Positions 33,197 through 45,400 of a DNA stretch of 64,000 nt are shown piece after piece. The position numbers and the translations under genes are program-made. Position 1 is the first letter of the stretch; the number at the start of each line of letters is the position of its first letter. This DNA is from Guadua angustifolia (lineage: Eukaryota; Streptophyta; Magnoliopsida; Poales; Poaceae). A model generated the notes under the pieces. The model saw only the letters and a list, made by a program, of their open reading frames with translations. It did no database searches and was not told where the DNA came from. The stretch lies in assembly GCA_036346375.1 (NCBI GenBank), contig CM070503.1:5828001-5892000 (forward strand), in the 5' to 3' direction.

Positions 33197-35293
33197 ATGG
33201 CCACCGGCAACCTGGCCAGCGTGGTGGTGGCGGTGGACGGCAGCGAGGAGAGCATGAACGCGCTACGCTGGGCGCTCGACAACCTCCGCCTCAGCCCCGA
33301 CGGAGCGCTCGTCGTGCTCCACGTCCAGCCACAGCCCAGCATCGCCGCCGGCCTCAACCCAGGCCCCATCCCCTTCGGCGGCCCGAGTAAGTAAAGCTAG
33401 CTCGCACGCAGAAATCAAGATGGATAGATACCCTTGTGAGTTGTAGTTCTTGTCCGTTTCGTCGAGCTGGGTCTGATGTCTTCTCGATTGGCCGCGTTGA
33501 TCAGGCGACATGGAGGTGCCGGCGTTCATGCAGGCGATCGAGGCGCACCAGCGGCGGATCACGCAGGCGATCCTTGAGCACGCGCTCAAGATTTGCTCCG
33601 AGAAGAATGTAAGGGCAATACAAGAGCAGATTTGTGTTAGCAATTGCTCGCATATTTTCGGGTGTTCTTGTTTGGTGATTCGATTGGGTTCTTGAAGGTG
33701 GAGGTGAAGACGGAGGTGGTGGTGGGGAATCCCAAGGAGAAGATCTGCGAGGTGACGGCCAACCACAAGGCCGATCTGCTCGTCATGGGGTGCCGTGCTA
33801 TTGGGCCGCTCAAGAGGTAATAGAAATAGCACTATCTTGTGTTTGCTTTAGCTAAGCTGGGGTGCTGGTTTTGATGCTGTGTTACCTAATTGGGAACAGA
33901 TTGTTTGCAATTCCACAAATTTTATCGCAACTTGCGGCATAATGGGGGAATTAACTAGTAGTAATTTCAATCCATTGGAGGGTCTTTGACACCTCTTGAT
34001 ACCCCAGGAAGAACATTAGTAACTTGGCGGCGGTATATGATAATTCTCACAATCAAGCTCAAGCAACAATCTTACACAAGAATCAGCTATGTGATCAGAT
34101 GACCTCCTGTTGAAAAGCAGCTGGGCATTGTACCATGATTGTAAAGAGTGAACTGGGACAGATACCTAAAGGTATCTTCCACTGTGGGACAAAAATGGTG
34201 ATTAACATGGATCAGTTGCTTTCCTTACACGATTTGCCAGTATGTTTAGGGAGCCAGGTTGATGTCAAGGGTTGTAGATCAGGTGCCTTCTTTCTATTTT
34301 TTTCTCACCACGGATTTTGTACGAGAACAGTCGCTAATGGTGTTTGACTGCAAGGAAATTGTGCTTTTTGAAACCATTTTCTCATCAGTGGAACACCTGT
34401 GGATATCACTTCTGTTGATGGTGACACATAAGGTTTTTTATAAAAAAATATGTTATTAGATCTGCCTCTCACGAGGCAACAAATTGTGCTTAACATCCTT
34501 TTGTGCATGAATCTCGGGCTTGAAACTGGAAGAAGAATTTCTAATTGTTGTCTGTGCCTCTGTGGCTCTGTGCATCCCTCCTATATAAGAGTATCTATAA
34601 CCTATTCACAGAAGAAATGCATTTCAGAGATCTGTAAGATAGATTTTTCATGGAAATGAAAATTTAAGACACCACAACGGTTTCCTGGTTTGTGCAATGG
34701 GATACCAATTTTTTTTCGTGGAAATGATTATTGACAAGAAAAATGTTCACTGTCTTGCAATTAGCAGTGAATGCAACCATTGAGCTTGGATGACATCATT
34801 TTTATTTTGATACAAAGTTTGGACCAATAGGTTATGTTGACAAGGAAATTTATGACAACAGGCAACGCTACTTCTGCAGCCAAAGCGGATCATGTATCTG
34901 TTAGTGAAAGATAGGCAATCAGTTGTGTGTAAGGAAACAATAGACAATCAGTTGTGTACTTGTGTGTAAAGGTACACTTTTAAGACAGAATTCAAATCCT
35001 TTTCGAAAAGTCCGCTGTTATAACTGCCTCTTTACACTTTTTGTGGAGTGCAACCATGTAGTAATACTGTAATAGTCTTCTAGATCAGTTGATCTAGTGT
35101 TGATGTATGTAGATCATGAAGCATTTTAAGAGTTTCTTGCTTGTTTGTTTTATTGACATTATTTCTTGTTTAAATTTTTATATCAAATACGCATTCTAAG
35201 TTGATTCTTTTCTACAGGATGTTCTTGGGAAGTGTAAGCAACTACTGCACCAACAATGTAGGCTGCCCTGTTGTTGTAATCAAAGGTACCTGA
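33197..35293 (+). CDS. Universal stress protein (UspA domain), plant type
   Basis: Four exons, 33197-33386, 33505-33608, 33698-33816 and 35218-35293, all GT-AG, total 489 bp, 162 aa. The fold starts with SVVVAVDGSEESMNALRWAL (beta-1 with the nucleotide-contacting Asp, then helix 1). Then come ALVVLHVQPQPS, the helix EAHQRRITQAILEHALKICS, the strand VEVKTEVVVGNPKEKICEV and HKADLLVMGCRAIGPLKRMF. The end is LGSVSNYCTNNVGCPVVVIK. The UspA ATP-binding motif G-2X-G-9X-G-S/T is seen in loosened form in GCRAIGPLKRMFLGS. Such single-domain USPs are small cytosolic proteins linked to stress and hypoxia responses. The ATG is the first in frame after a GC-rich leader. Intron 3 (1.4 kb) is the longest and holds no clear element. 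Confidence 0.93.
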
Positions 35294-35942
35294 GCAGTTG
35301 AGCTATCTTCGATCAACATTCTTTGCTGTATTTCATGTTAAGCTTTTGAGGTTGCTACTGTGCGATCTGTAATCCTGTACAATATTACTGCATATTTTAC
35401 ATTTGAAGACTACGATTATGCATCATTTTCATCACTTGGTGGTGCTGAGGAACGAGAACTGTTATGTTCATTCTGAGTAAGAAAAAAAGTGTATCTGTTA
35501 TGGAATTGTGGAATAAACATGCCATCTAGCACATTGTTTTGTATATTCCTGTATTTGTTGGTAACATGGTGCCATATGAACATCACAAACCCGGAAAGAA
35601 TCCAGGTTTCTTTGTCTGATGCGCTGTCCTACTTTGTATGCTCCTTGAGATGTTCACAACAAACTACTTCAGTTTTCCTTTTCATCCATTATCTCATAGT
35701 ATATACCACGAAAGGTACTCTCCTTCCTATTGGATAATGGAGAAATTGGGCAGCTAATAGAAAAGGACTGCCCTCACTGTAGTCAGTCCAGCATCACTTA
35801 GCATCCGACGGACTGTCATGCTGGTAATTTTAGAAACGCAAAAGATGGAACATGGGAGTAGCTCGGACGAGGGTAGATGATTCACAAAGAGCAACGTGCA
35901 TTCGAAAGTGCTAGTACAATATTGGGGGTCGCACTGACCACA
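35294..35942 (+). other. 3' UTR of the USP gene and spacer
   Basis: Non-coding sequence after the TGA. No clear repeat and no second gene were seen. Confidence 0.45.
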
Positions 35943-35951
35943 AATGATAAA

Positions 35952-36318
35952 GGGATAATTCGATATATGCCATTGCTCAAGCTGCCATTTCGATATATGC
36001 CATTACAAAGCGTTAAACTTCTTGGGTGCCATTCCTCTCTTCAATACTTTGAAATATGCCATTACTTACTTTGTCTCTAAGATAGGTTTGTATTTCATCA
36101 TATGTATTTTTGTTGGAAGGTATTGAGGGGGATGCCTTGTCGACCCAGAGTCGACGACTAGACAAAGCAATACCCTTCCAACAAAATACAATACAAACCA
36201 AATACGCCGAAACTTAGGAAAAGTAAGTAATGTCGCACAAAGTATTGACCAATGGCAAACGCTTTGATGGCATATATCGAAATGGCAGCTTGAGCAATGG
36301 CATATATCGAATTATCCC
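35952..36318. mobile_element. Mutator-type MITE with perfect 9-bp TSD
   Basis: It starts GGGATAATTCGATATATGCC and ends with the reverse complement of that. The terminal inverted repeat runs for about 50 bp and contains the word CGATATATGCCATT twice on each side. Flanks are the perfect 9-bp direct repeat AATGATAAA (35943-35951 and 36319-36327), the Mutator signature. A second inverted pair (GGAAGGTATTG...CAATACCCTTCC) sits near the centre. It has no coding capacity and lies between the convergent USP and methyltransferase-like genes. Confidence 0.92.
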
Positions 36319-36542
36319 AATGATAAATGAGAGACTATCAAGCGAAGTCCACGCAGGCAAGCAAACTAGTAGCACACCATCAAACCACACACACGACTGA
36401 CAGCTTAACGAAAGAACTAATAAACGAGCAAATCAACCATACACTGGCAGGCACAGATCGTCACCTCCAAGGCTTGCAATCGACAAGAATGTTCCTCCTC
36501 CTGCAGTTGAGCCTTCCCAGAATCCCAGTTCCCATGCAGGCT

Positions 36543-37421
36543 TTATTTCAACGATCTGTAAATAAGCTCTCTCACAATCCTCTTGAGCTGCTGCTGCGCT
36601 CCAGGAACAGCTTTATCTTGCAGGATGAGAGCCACTCCAGGCTGCAGCTTCTTCACATTCCATAAAGCTGCAAAATCAACTCTGATCCTCGGATGGTGCA
36701 TCTTGAACCATCCTTGATGCGGATGCGCTGCTGCCATTCTAGTGTTGTCTAACAGTAAGAGCTTCCTCCCCAAGTTCTTGAATTCACCATTAGCCGTCTC
36801 AGCTGGGTGGCCAGAAAGCACTCCTTCCTTCAGGTTCAGGGCAGCAGGTGATGTCACCTCCATTCCAGGGCCGGAATCGCCATCATCGCCGGCGTGCGCA
36901 ATCTTCTTGATCCCAACAAAAGTCTCAGTGAACCGTCGGATGTACACGACGCGGTAGTTCTGCGGCAGGTGAAATGTGCTTGATGAGCCAATTGGGGTGG
37001 CGACAATGCCGCCATACTTGAGCACCCTATCGGCGAAGCCGAACCTGTCCTCGGCCTCATCGAAGTAGCCAAAATCCAGCAACAGGTCCACTGACGAGTC
37101 CTCTATCATCAGCATCCGCCGCAATGAGATGGGTCGCATGGCGCCGTCCTGCTTCAGGGCGGGAGTGTGGCAATCGCCATCAGCGCCGAGGAGGACGGCG
37201 CGGGCGCCGGGGGCAAGCAGGCCCTCGCGGCGGAGGTCGCGGAGCAGGAGCTCCGCCTGGAGCTCAGCGCCGCACGCGTTCGCGGTACGGCGACGGGCTG
37301 GCGCCTCGGCCGCGCGGAGCCAGGGCAGCGAGAGCAACGCGACGGCGACGAGCAAGGAGCGCGCGAGCACGCGGAGGGCGCGCGGGTCGGGGAGCTGGAT
37401 CACGATGCAGTCGTTCGGCAT
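36543..37421 (-). CDS. Membrane-anchored S-adenosylmethionine methyltransferase-like protein
   Basis: Intronless frame of 292 aa from ATG 37421 to TAA 36545-36543. Residues about 14-36 are a hydrophobic segment (ALRVLARSLLVAVALLSLPW), a likely signal anchor. A Rossmann-like core follows: ARAVLLGADGDC (motif I-like), SSVDLLLDFGYFDEAEDRFG (post-I/acidic region), ADRVLKYGGIVATPIGSSST (the 'VLKPGG'-like motif) and YRVVYIRRFTETFVGIKKIA. This pattern fits plant proteins annotated as SAM-dependent methyltransferase superfamily with an N-terminal anchor, probably of the Golgi or ER. The classic glycine-rich loop is weak, so catalysis is unproven. The N-terminal third is very GC-rich and codon-biased, usual for grass genes. 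Transcription converges with the USP gene. Confidence 0.6.
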   Translation of the reverse strand: MPNDCIVIQLPDPRALRVLARSLLVAVALLSLPWLRAAEAPARRRTANACGAELQAELLLRDLRREGLLAPGARAVLLGADGDCHTPALKQDGAMRPISLRRMLMIEDSSVDLLLDFGYFDEAEDRFGFADRVLKYGGIVATPIGSSSTFHLPQNYRVVYIRRFTETFVGIKKIAHAGDDGDSGPGMEVTSPAALNLKEGVLSGHPAETANGEFKNLGRKLLLLDNTRMAAAHPHQGWFKMHHPRIRVDFAALWNVKKLQPGVALILQDKAVPGAQQQLKRIVRELIYRSLK

Positions 37422-38050
37422 CGGAGGCCGCCGCGTTCGCAGGGCGCGGATGCGCGGGTTGGGTGAGAGATTTTACCGTGCAGACGGTGCTGAAGAGAAG
37501 GCCGGCGGGGAGGGAGGAGGGGGACGGGCTTAGCGGGTGCAGAAGCGGGCGGCGGTGTGGTTGCCACCCACGAGGGCGAGGCGGGCGTGCGGCGCGCGGA
37601 GCGTGAGGAGGAGGAGCTTCCGGATCCGCTCGATCTCCATGGAGGGGTGTACTGGTGGATCCGCCGGGTTGGGGTGGGGGCTCCGGTGCTATGCCTCCAT
37701 CGGCGGTGGCCGCCGGTGGGAGATTGCCTGCGGAATTGAGTGTTTTTTGTGGGAAATCTAATGGGACAGGGGATGGCGAGGAGCGGCGGTGCGCTGGCCG
37801 CGGGGTACGTTTATGGGCCTCCCGGCCCCGGGGTTGGGTGCTTTCGGAGCGGTTTCGTGGGAAACGACCGGCGCATCAGGGCGGAATGGATGCTACAGAT
37901 TCTGGTACGTGGGACCTGTACTGTGGTTCGCCTTTTCTCCTTTTCTTTTCGTGGGTTTGTCGAGTTTTTGGTTCGTTTTGTCTTTTGCCTCTATTTTTTT
38001 TTGAATTTTGGTTCATATACAAAAGAAATTGTAAATTAGCGCCCTTCTCG
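37422..38050 (-). promoter_or_regulatory. GC-rich 5' region of the methyltransferase-like gene
   Basis: A GC-rich upstream block, typical of a grass promoter and 5' UTR. It contains a 36-codon minus-strand ORF (listed next). Plus-strand open frames here are GC-driven. TATA box and transcription start are not placed. Confidence 0.45.
37530..37640 (-). CDS. Candidate upstream ORF (36 aa) of the methyltransferase-like gene
   Basis: Minus-strand ATG at 37640 to TAA 37532-37530. The peptide begins MEIERIRKLLLLTLRAPHAR and continues LALVGGNHTAARFCTR. It ends about 110 bp before the main start codon at 37421, on the same strand. It could be a peptide uORF in the 5' UTR, or the start of a separate tiny gene. 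The hydrophobic/basic composition is not random-looking, but conservation cannot be judged here. Confidence 0.35.
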   Translation of the reverse strand: MEIERIRKLLLLTLRAPHARLALVGGNHTAARFCTR

Positions 38051-39593
38051 ACTACGAAAAGCTCGGAAGGAGCGTGATAAGTTCACCTACTACATGTGGG
38101 AGCATGATTGATATCTATCGTGACTGTGAAGAGGTAAGATTTGTAATTTCGTTTCAATATGGACTTAAGTTAGATTTTTTTTTTGCTTCGGGTTCGTGCT
38201 CAAAATGCGGAGCGGTCTAGTGGCTTAAACTTGAAGAAAATATTATAGTACCTTGTGGGAAATATTTAGATGAGGTATGCTAATTCTTAGGTTAAATAGA
38301 AGTTTTTTCGTTAAAGTTGATTAAACCAGTATTGATTTTTTGAATATATCGGCACAACTCGGTTCATATATGTGGCGACCCATATAATTAACTCAAGATA
38401 ACGATAATAACTTTATCATTAATCTTGAGTTAATTACACTGATCTGGGTATATTAGCTAATAAAATATCCAGCAGACCAGACGTTTTATCAATTAATATA
38501 CCGAATTGAGTGTTGCAGCATAACATTAATTAGAGAAACTTATTACATTTCCAACCACACAGTGTACCATCTTACAGTTCTTCACCTGTCTTATCGTAAT
38601 ATTTACAACAAAAGTATAATACAATATTTATTTTACATTATACCTCATAAAGCGATAGACTCTGCAGTAAGGGCTGCTACCCCACTCAATCCTCTAGGTA
38701 GTTCTCTGCCTCCTCGTCACCCTGGTCTTGCAGGCGACTAGCCATCCACTCCTTTTTGGTACATCCATAGCAATCAAAGTCTAAAAAAAAAGGAAATTAT
38801 ACAAGAGTGGGTGCAAAAGATGTACTCAGCAAAGTGTTAATAACAATATGCAATTATGAGTTGTATAAATCGGAACCATCACTGGTTTCATTCCATCAAT
38901 CCTTTCGTCGAGATCATTTATCGAAAATAGGTTTTATTAAGAAAATCTTATATTATGATTTTTATTTGTGAAACTTCTACAAGCACTCGTATATGAGGCA
39001 GATTTAACTTCCGTAGCCTCCAATCTAGGAGACATGCATGAATTCATGATTTTAACCCTACGTATGCTTTGTACCACTTTAGCTATAGCGAATCCAACCA
39101 CAGTCAAGAACCCATAATGTTTATCACTATTCCGGTATATAGATCTCCAATCCTAGCTCCTTCTAGTTGTACTTTATACCGATTCGATGTCACTATTACG
39201 TGGGATGGCCAATTGTACTCAATCATAAAATAGGAGATACTCATATACCCTAACCACATACTAGTTGTGCTACAACAAGAATCTGCCATGCGCCGGGGAG
39301 CACGATCAGATTATTGAGGATGCATGGCACAAACCTCATGCATTAGCTACTGAGACCACTAGTTTCCTATTGCTCTGTCTACGCTGATGCTATTGCTATG
39401 GGCATGGAAAATGGGAAATTACCTGGATGTGGTGAATGAAAATGAAATGCAGGCTATGAGGTTTTAGTGCTGGTGAAGAGGTTGCAGAGGTGGCTGCTGC
39501 TCCTCTTGTTGGCTCGGCTAGCTGACTTGGGCTTGCCCTTCTGCTTGCCTTCTGGTTCCTGGGGCTCATAGCTCATTTGGTGGCCTTCCGATG
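38051..39593. other. Intergenic repeat-like sequence, no supported gene
   Basis: About 38371 begins with TGTGGCGACCCATATAATTAA, an LTR-start-like word. The stretch to about 39480 has the look of LTR-type non-coding DNA, including a word near 38810-38835 similar to GGGTGAGTACACAAC...ACTCAACAA at 51541 and 60698. No matching far terminus was found. Confidence 0.35.
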
Positions 39594-39601
39594 CTCTCTT
39601 G

Positions 39602-39801
39602 CAGTGGCGGACCTAGAAAAAAATTATTGGTGAGACAAGCTTGAAGTATATACACACTTATATATAAATTTGTTAGGCTATACCCTACTTATAGGTTAAA
39701 TTTGTTGGGCTATACAATATATACACATATGGATATAAGAAGCTATGTAAATTATAGGTGGAGCAACAGTCTAACCTGCCATGCTGTTGGGTCCGCTCCT
39801 G
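39602..39801. mobile_element. hAT-type MITE with perfect 8-bp TSD
   Basis: Starts CAGTGGCGGACCTAG, a common hAT terminus in grasses, and ends TTGGGTCCGCTCCTG, an imperfect reverse complement. Flanked by the perfect 8-bp direct repeat CTCTCTTG (39594-39601 and 39802-39809). It is 200 bp long without coding capacity. A related left end, CAGTGGCGGATCTAGG, occurs alone at about 40924. Confidence 0.85.
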
Positions 39802-40541
39802 CTCTCTTGAGCTCTGGATCCTGCTTGGCTGGTGGTGTGTTTGCGTGGCTTGGTTCCAGTCTCTTTACTGGAAGCTTTGCTTTGGCTTGCCTTATATGCT
39901 TGAATGCCTGGTTACCTTAGGATGCAAGCCTCTGGCTTTGGCTAGGGGATATGAATAGAATGTGTTCTCTCTTGTACACAGTACTTCATATTTATCTCTC
40001 TTGATTGTATAAAATTTTACTATTTGATTAAGGACACTATTCTTTTTCTACCGCGCGATATTTTTAAAATATGCACGTTTACGGATTAAAACAGGTTTGT
40101 GAATTACCGAATGATGTTAAATAATTCGCAAGAGGTGCCAATTTAACCCCGACAAATTTGGTACCTGACAACAATCCTATCTCTATTTATTTGTTTATTT
40201 CCTTTTTGCTATATTAATTCACTGCCTTTACTAATAACTAAAATTTTATTTTAAAATCTTGTAGAATTTTTTTTTCTGCTTTGTATGTAATTTGTATTTG
40301 AGTTTGTAGTTAAAATTTTTATACACCGCTATTCATTCAGTTGTACAGACTTGTAATAGTTAATAAATGCAATTAATCATTGTTACTTGTTTTTATTTAA
40401 TGACTAATAATTTAATTTAACGACGCTATTTAAGTTAATAAAATTCACGGTTGTTTCAATATATACTAGCCTTGTGCCCGTGCGTTGCAATGGAAATTCA
40501 ATTTGTGATAAAAAGTTTATTTGCAAAGAGCACTAACAGTG

Positions 40542-40661
40542 GTAAAAGTGGGTAATTAAAGAGTAATGGCAAATGTGGGTAATTTTGATGAAGCGACGCG
40601 GGTAAAGGTGGATAAATAAAGAGCAGTGGCAAATGTGAGTAATTTTGATGAAGTGATGTGG
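40542..40661 (+). repeat. 60-bp imperfect tandem duplication
   Basis: Units start at 40542 and 40602, sharing GTAAA(A/G)GTGG, TGGCAAATGTG and AATTTTGATGAAG with a few substitutions. Confidence 0.8.
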
Positions 40662-41251
40662 GAAGAAACTCTCACTTTATATAGTAGAGATTTAACACTG
40701 ACTAACGTGACTATCTCGAACGTAATCACTTTATTTAAACTTTTATCAAGAGTAATTACTAGCTACTTGAAATAACCGTTAATTTTGCTAAATATAAAAA
40801 TAAAGTAATCTTAAACATGTATGTTATATACCTTGAGTCATCATGAAAACATACATCCATATCAAAACTACTCATGACGACTTGTTGTTACGTACGGAGG
40901 AGATTCTTTTTTCCTCCGTTACAGTGGCGGATCTAGGTTTTTAAGTTAGAATATGTCGAGTTAATACTATAATATACAATTCGGTAAACAACTGCATATA
41001 TTGTCGAGAAATTCGGTATACGAGTATAAAATAACTAGAAACATGATAATACAAGTATAAATTACAATATAAATAGTTCAAACATTTTGAATATGAAATA
41101 TGTATAAAAGAAGTTTACGCACTTACAATAGTTCAAAGAATACAATATTACTTCTTGTCCTTCTTGTCTGGCCTCTGCCTTCTAATAACTATGAAACTCT
41201 TGATTATATCATTTTCATCAACTAGGAAGAAAATATCTCGCTCAGTAAACA

Positions 41252-41385
41252 TTTCCGGAAAAAAGATGCAATATTTCCGGAAAAGAGATAAGCAGCAACA
41301 GCTTTCTTTGCTTCTCGTTTTGCAATGTTTCCGGAAAAAAGATGAAGCAGCAGCAGCCTTATTTGCTGCATGTTTCCGGAAAAGA
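41252..41385. repeat. Four TTTCCGGAAAA palindromes
   Basis: The palindromic 11-mer lies at about 41252, 41274, 41328 and 41373, each followed by AGATG or AGATA. Two copies are followed by ATGCAAT. The stretch is open on the minus strand (61-87 codons), encoding a repeated FRKH/FRKY motif, probably by accident of the repeat. Confidence 0.8.
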
Positions 41386-42490
41386 GATGCAATGTCTCCG
41401 TTTCTCTTCATAATTCAACAACTCCACAAACAAAAAAAGCAATGCATCAACAAGCAATTCTCTAGTCTCTAGCAAAGTAGCAATTATATTTGTTTCTACT
41501 CTATAAATCAACTAGCAGTCTTGCACTCAAATCAAATGTAGGATTGATATACACTAATATAGCAATTAGAGAGGGGTGAATGATTGCGCGGAAGTTAAAA
41601 TAAATTTTTATTGATTCTCAAATCACCTTTAAACAAATTATAAAAAACTGATTCGGTTTCAGCAAAAACAGACTGACACAAGTTAACTAAAACAGTAATT
41701 CATAAAGATCGAATCGTTGGATTGATGTGAAATTTTAACTGTAGAAACTAGATTCAATTTCAAAACTAACCCAATAAGAATCAGCTCAATCGGATCTACG
41801 GATCTAAAGTCATGACCTTCACAAGCTGACTGCATAAGATAATGACGGTATTATGGACTGTATTGTATTGGGTCTCTCGTGGTCAAATTCCACAGTTTTA
41901 ACTTTTGCTGAATTACTTGTAGTTTTTTTCTTCACAATCTTGTATTCTTGTGACTTTCCAGCTGCTAAGCTGTTACAAATCACACGTTATGTGACACCTT
42001 ACTGTTTGGATCTTAGGTTTTATTTTAAAACTAGACTTTGTTAAATTAGATTTAGAGTCTAGCGACCTCAAGTGTTCTTTGATTAAGTATGATGAATAAA
42101 GAGAACAAACTGCCCCACCCCACCTATTTTTCAGAAGAAATTGTGGGATAACTAAAAGCAGTTTTTTAGTGAAACAACTATTTCATTAAATGCAATTCTA
42201 AATTTCTTACTAAATAATAGCTTAAAAACTATAATTTTCATAAAAATATGTAATTAGAGAAACTTGATCCAAAGGACCACTAAATATTCAATAAGTTGAT
42301 GTCTCTATCGGACGGTAGAGAAGTGGGATATCATCCGAGCGAAGTTGGTGGGGATAAAAACTCTGTGCACCTTGCATCGCGAGGTGATAAACGATTCCTG
42401 CCGACCAATTCACAACAAAAACGCCGCCGCCTGCAATTAGAGTCAAGCCGAGTCGGGAAGAGAGTTCTGGTAGGCGGAGAAGAAGAAAAG

Positions 42491-45400
42491 ATGGGGTTCG
42501 AGAAGCAGATCCTGAAAGCCGGCACCGGCCCCAAGCCCGTCAAGGGCCAGAAGGTCACCGTCCACTGCACCGGCTACGGTTCGCCCCTTTCCTTCATCCC
42601 TAAACCCCTTATTTAGGATCTATTTGATAGAGTTCTAGATTTTAACTTTACTTGAGATCTGTAGATTAAAATAAAGTGAATTAAGTTTATATTTTTGGTC
42701 TAAAATGTAAACAAGATGATTCATCTAAATATTCTTAATGTATTTACAGCTCTAGCTCCATAGATCTGGTAGACTAGGAATACCTAGCCCCACCAGATCC
42801 ACGGATCTGGTGAAGCTGAAGGTCTACCAAACACACTCTTATTTACAACGTGTGTCAGTTTAGGGATTAGTTCTAGATGCTTCAGATCCATCTTATGTTG
42901 GATAAATAGAGCAAGCTTGATGCGTAGGAGGCGGTGAATTTTCTTTCCGCCCAGGTGTTTAGGTTGCCAAGTTTGTGTCTTAGTAGTTATAATATAGATC
43001 TGATACAGAATTGCGACTTGGAAGTGCACCGCAGTCCAAGTTATTTTTTTTTCTTTCCTTTTGTTATAGGCAATAGAGACTGTGTAATTATTCGCTAACT
43101 TCTGTTGTTTGCTATGTTGTTTTCTGTAGGGAAGGATGGTGATCTCTCTAAGAAGTTCTGGAGGTAAGAAATGAACCTTTTCCCTTTTTTGTGCGGCTTT
43201 CTTAGCATCGCTGCAGTAAAAAAATGCCGTGTATAATGTAGTCTTTCTTTTGCCATATATTGTGTACGAATTGTTTGCGGGGGGAAATCTGTTGGCTTCA
43301 CCTCGTAAAAAAACTTGTGGATACGACAGTTTCCACAAGTATTCACATAAGCTACAAATTTCATCTGATGATGTTCTGTCTTTTGCTTCTTTCAGTACCA
43401 AGGACCCTGGGCAGCAGCCATTCAGTTTCAATATTGGCCTGGGCTCAGTGATCAAGGGTAATCTCGTATCAAAGAGCTATTCAATTCACACACAATCATT
43501 TCACCTTTTCTTTGTAGGCGCATTTGTTCTTAGTTGCTATTGTTATCTGCTGGAAGTGAATGCGTTTTTCATCACCTCTAAAGGTCCATTGTTTGCTTGA
43601 TTAGAAGATTTAGCAAGGGAATAATTGTCTAGCTGTCTTGATTTCTCCTTTTGACTGCATATACCATATTGTTCCTTCAAATAGTTCTTTGGATGGTTAT
43701 TGATGTATCACAGTATCAGAACATGTGCTTAGTTCTCTGGGTGTTGTTTTTTCTATTGTGCACTTGAGAATACCTATCAAATCCATGATATAACTGCAAA
43801 TATGCACGGTTTGCCTTCGCTATTTGTGTTGTCATTTAACTTAACCCCTAATTATTATCTCTAAGCAATATATTTAGTTTATGCATGTAGAGAATATCAA
43901 GTAAATCTGGATATTTATTAGGGGTATAAAGGGAACAACACACTAATTTTTGCATTGAAATATGAAATATGTTCTATATTTATAGACAACATCGTTAAAA
44001 AAATATGTCCTATAAACTTGGACGGAAGAAGTAACTACTAACTTTGCATTTTGTTTTTAGCTTCACTTTTATATTGTCCTAGTAGACTTAGTGGTATAAT
44101 AACAGTGGGACTACTCTAAAAAGGACGGGGATTTTGCTGATGTCCGACAAACCACATTGCCTTCCACATCACGTTTATTACTCTGTAACCAGGCCGATAC
44201 CTAATTTTTTCAGTGGTCACTATATAATTGAGTAAAGGCTAAGCTCACCTCAGCTCAGCTCTGGCAGTTGGAGCCTCCACGGTTAATGGCATCTTTCTTA
44301 CCTTTGGTTTTCCTCCCAAGTCCCAATTAACTGCTCAATGGCTGGTTAATGAAGTCCAGCACTTGTTTAAAAAGAAAAGCATGCTTTTGGTGCATAAATG
44401 GAGTACCAATTCCATATTATTCTAGTAAAAGGAAACATGATAGAGTTTTCTTTAAAATTGAGAGGGAAAGGAGATGAGCTGCACTTGTAGATCATCATTG
44501 GACATAGATTTATGTATCTATCATCCACTAGTTCTACGACTTTTTACTATTATTTTGGAAAGGATATTACATAGTGTATTAGTTCTTTTAAATTAGAAAT
44601 ACACTACCGTTCTTTTTTAAAAAAGAACTTTCTTTCAAAAAATAAAAAGAATTTCATTTTTGACAAGGAACAGCACCAACACCCCCCTGGAAAGCATATG
44701 TCAGTCAGATACCGTACTGGCACAATCGAACAGTTGGCATCCATAGAATTCTCATGATATTCTGTTGGTATATGGCATTATTCTCACTTCTCAGGATGGA
44801 GCAAGGCAAGAACAGAGAAAAAAAAGAGGAGAGAGAAAAAAGATGATGTGATGGATGCGTCCATAGGAATTGGGAATCAGATGCAACATTTGGCGACCTG
44901 GTGGGCATTTTATTCCTGCGCGTCTCAGCTACTATCCGGGAACAGATCGGCTGCGCCCAGATAGACGTTTGTTCCTGCCTGCAATCATTCAGGCTTTAAT
45001 TTGCTGGTGTCAATGATCCAGCGGATCACTGCAGTCTGCGGTTTCCTTTCCTCCTGTTCTACAGAGAAGGAACCGGATAGTCTGCTGGCTACACTAGCTA
45101 ACCTGGCTTCATCAGTGTCAGCAAGCACAAACATGATTGCAATCTTTAGTAGCAGATCAGATCAGATGGTTGGCAACTGCAAATTCTGAACTCGCTATAT
45201 CGATCAGCCTTAACTTCTCTGCTCAACCTGATGCCTTCTTGTTCTTCAATATCTGACAAAATATCTCAACCTGATGCCTCCTTGTTCTTCAATATCTGAC
45301 AAAATATCACAATGGACGGCATTGTATTTGTTGGCAAGTGATCGTGGAGGAGACTAGAACATCTGTGTCCGATAGAATACACAAACACAGAGGACACACA

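Larger units (their letters stand above)
39810..42490. other. Intergenic with several small repeats, no supported gene
   Basis: Holds a grass-typical word GCCCGTGCGTTGCAATGG near 40480, a 60-bp tandem pair (40542-40661) and an isolated hAT-type end at 40924. It also has a four-fold TTTCCGGAAAA motif (41252-41385) and a short word at about 41569 like the start of the LTR-like unit at 11133 (GAGAGGGGTGAAT). The last 150 bp are the probable 5' UTR of FKBP12. Confidence 0.45.
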
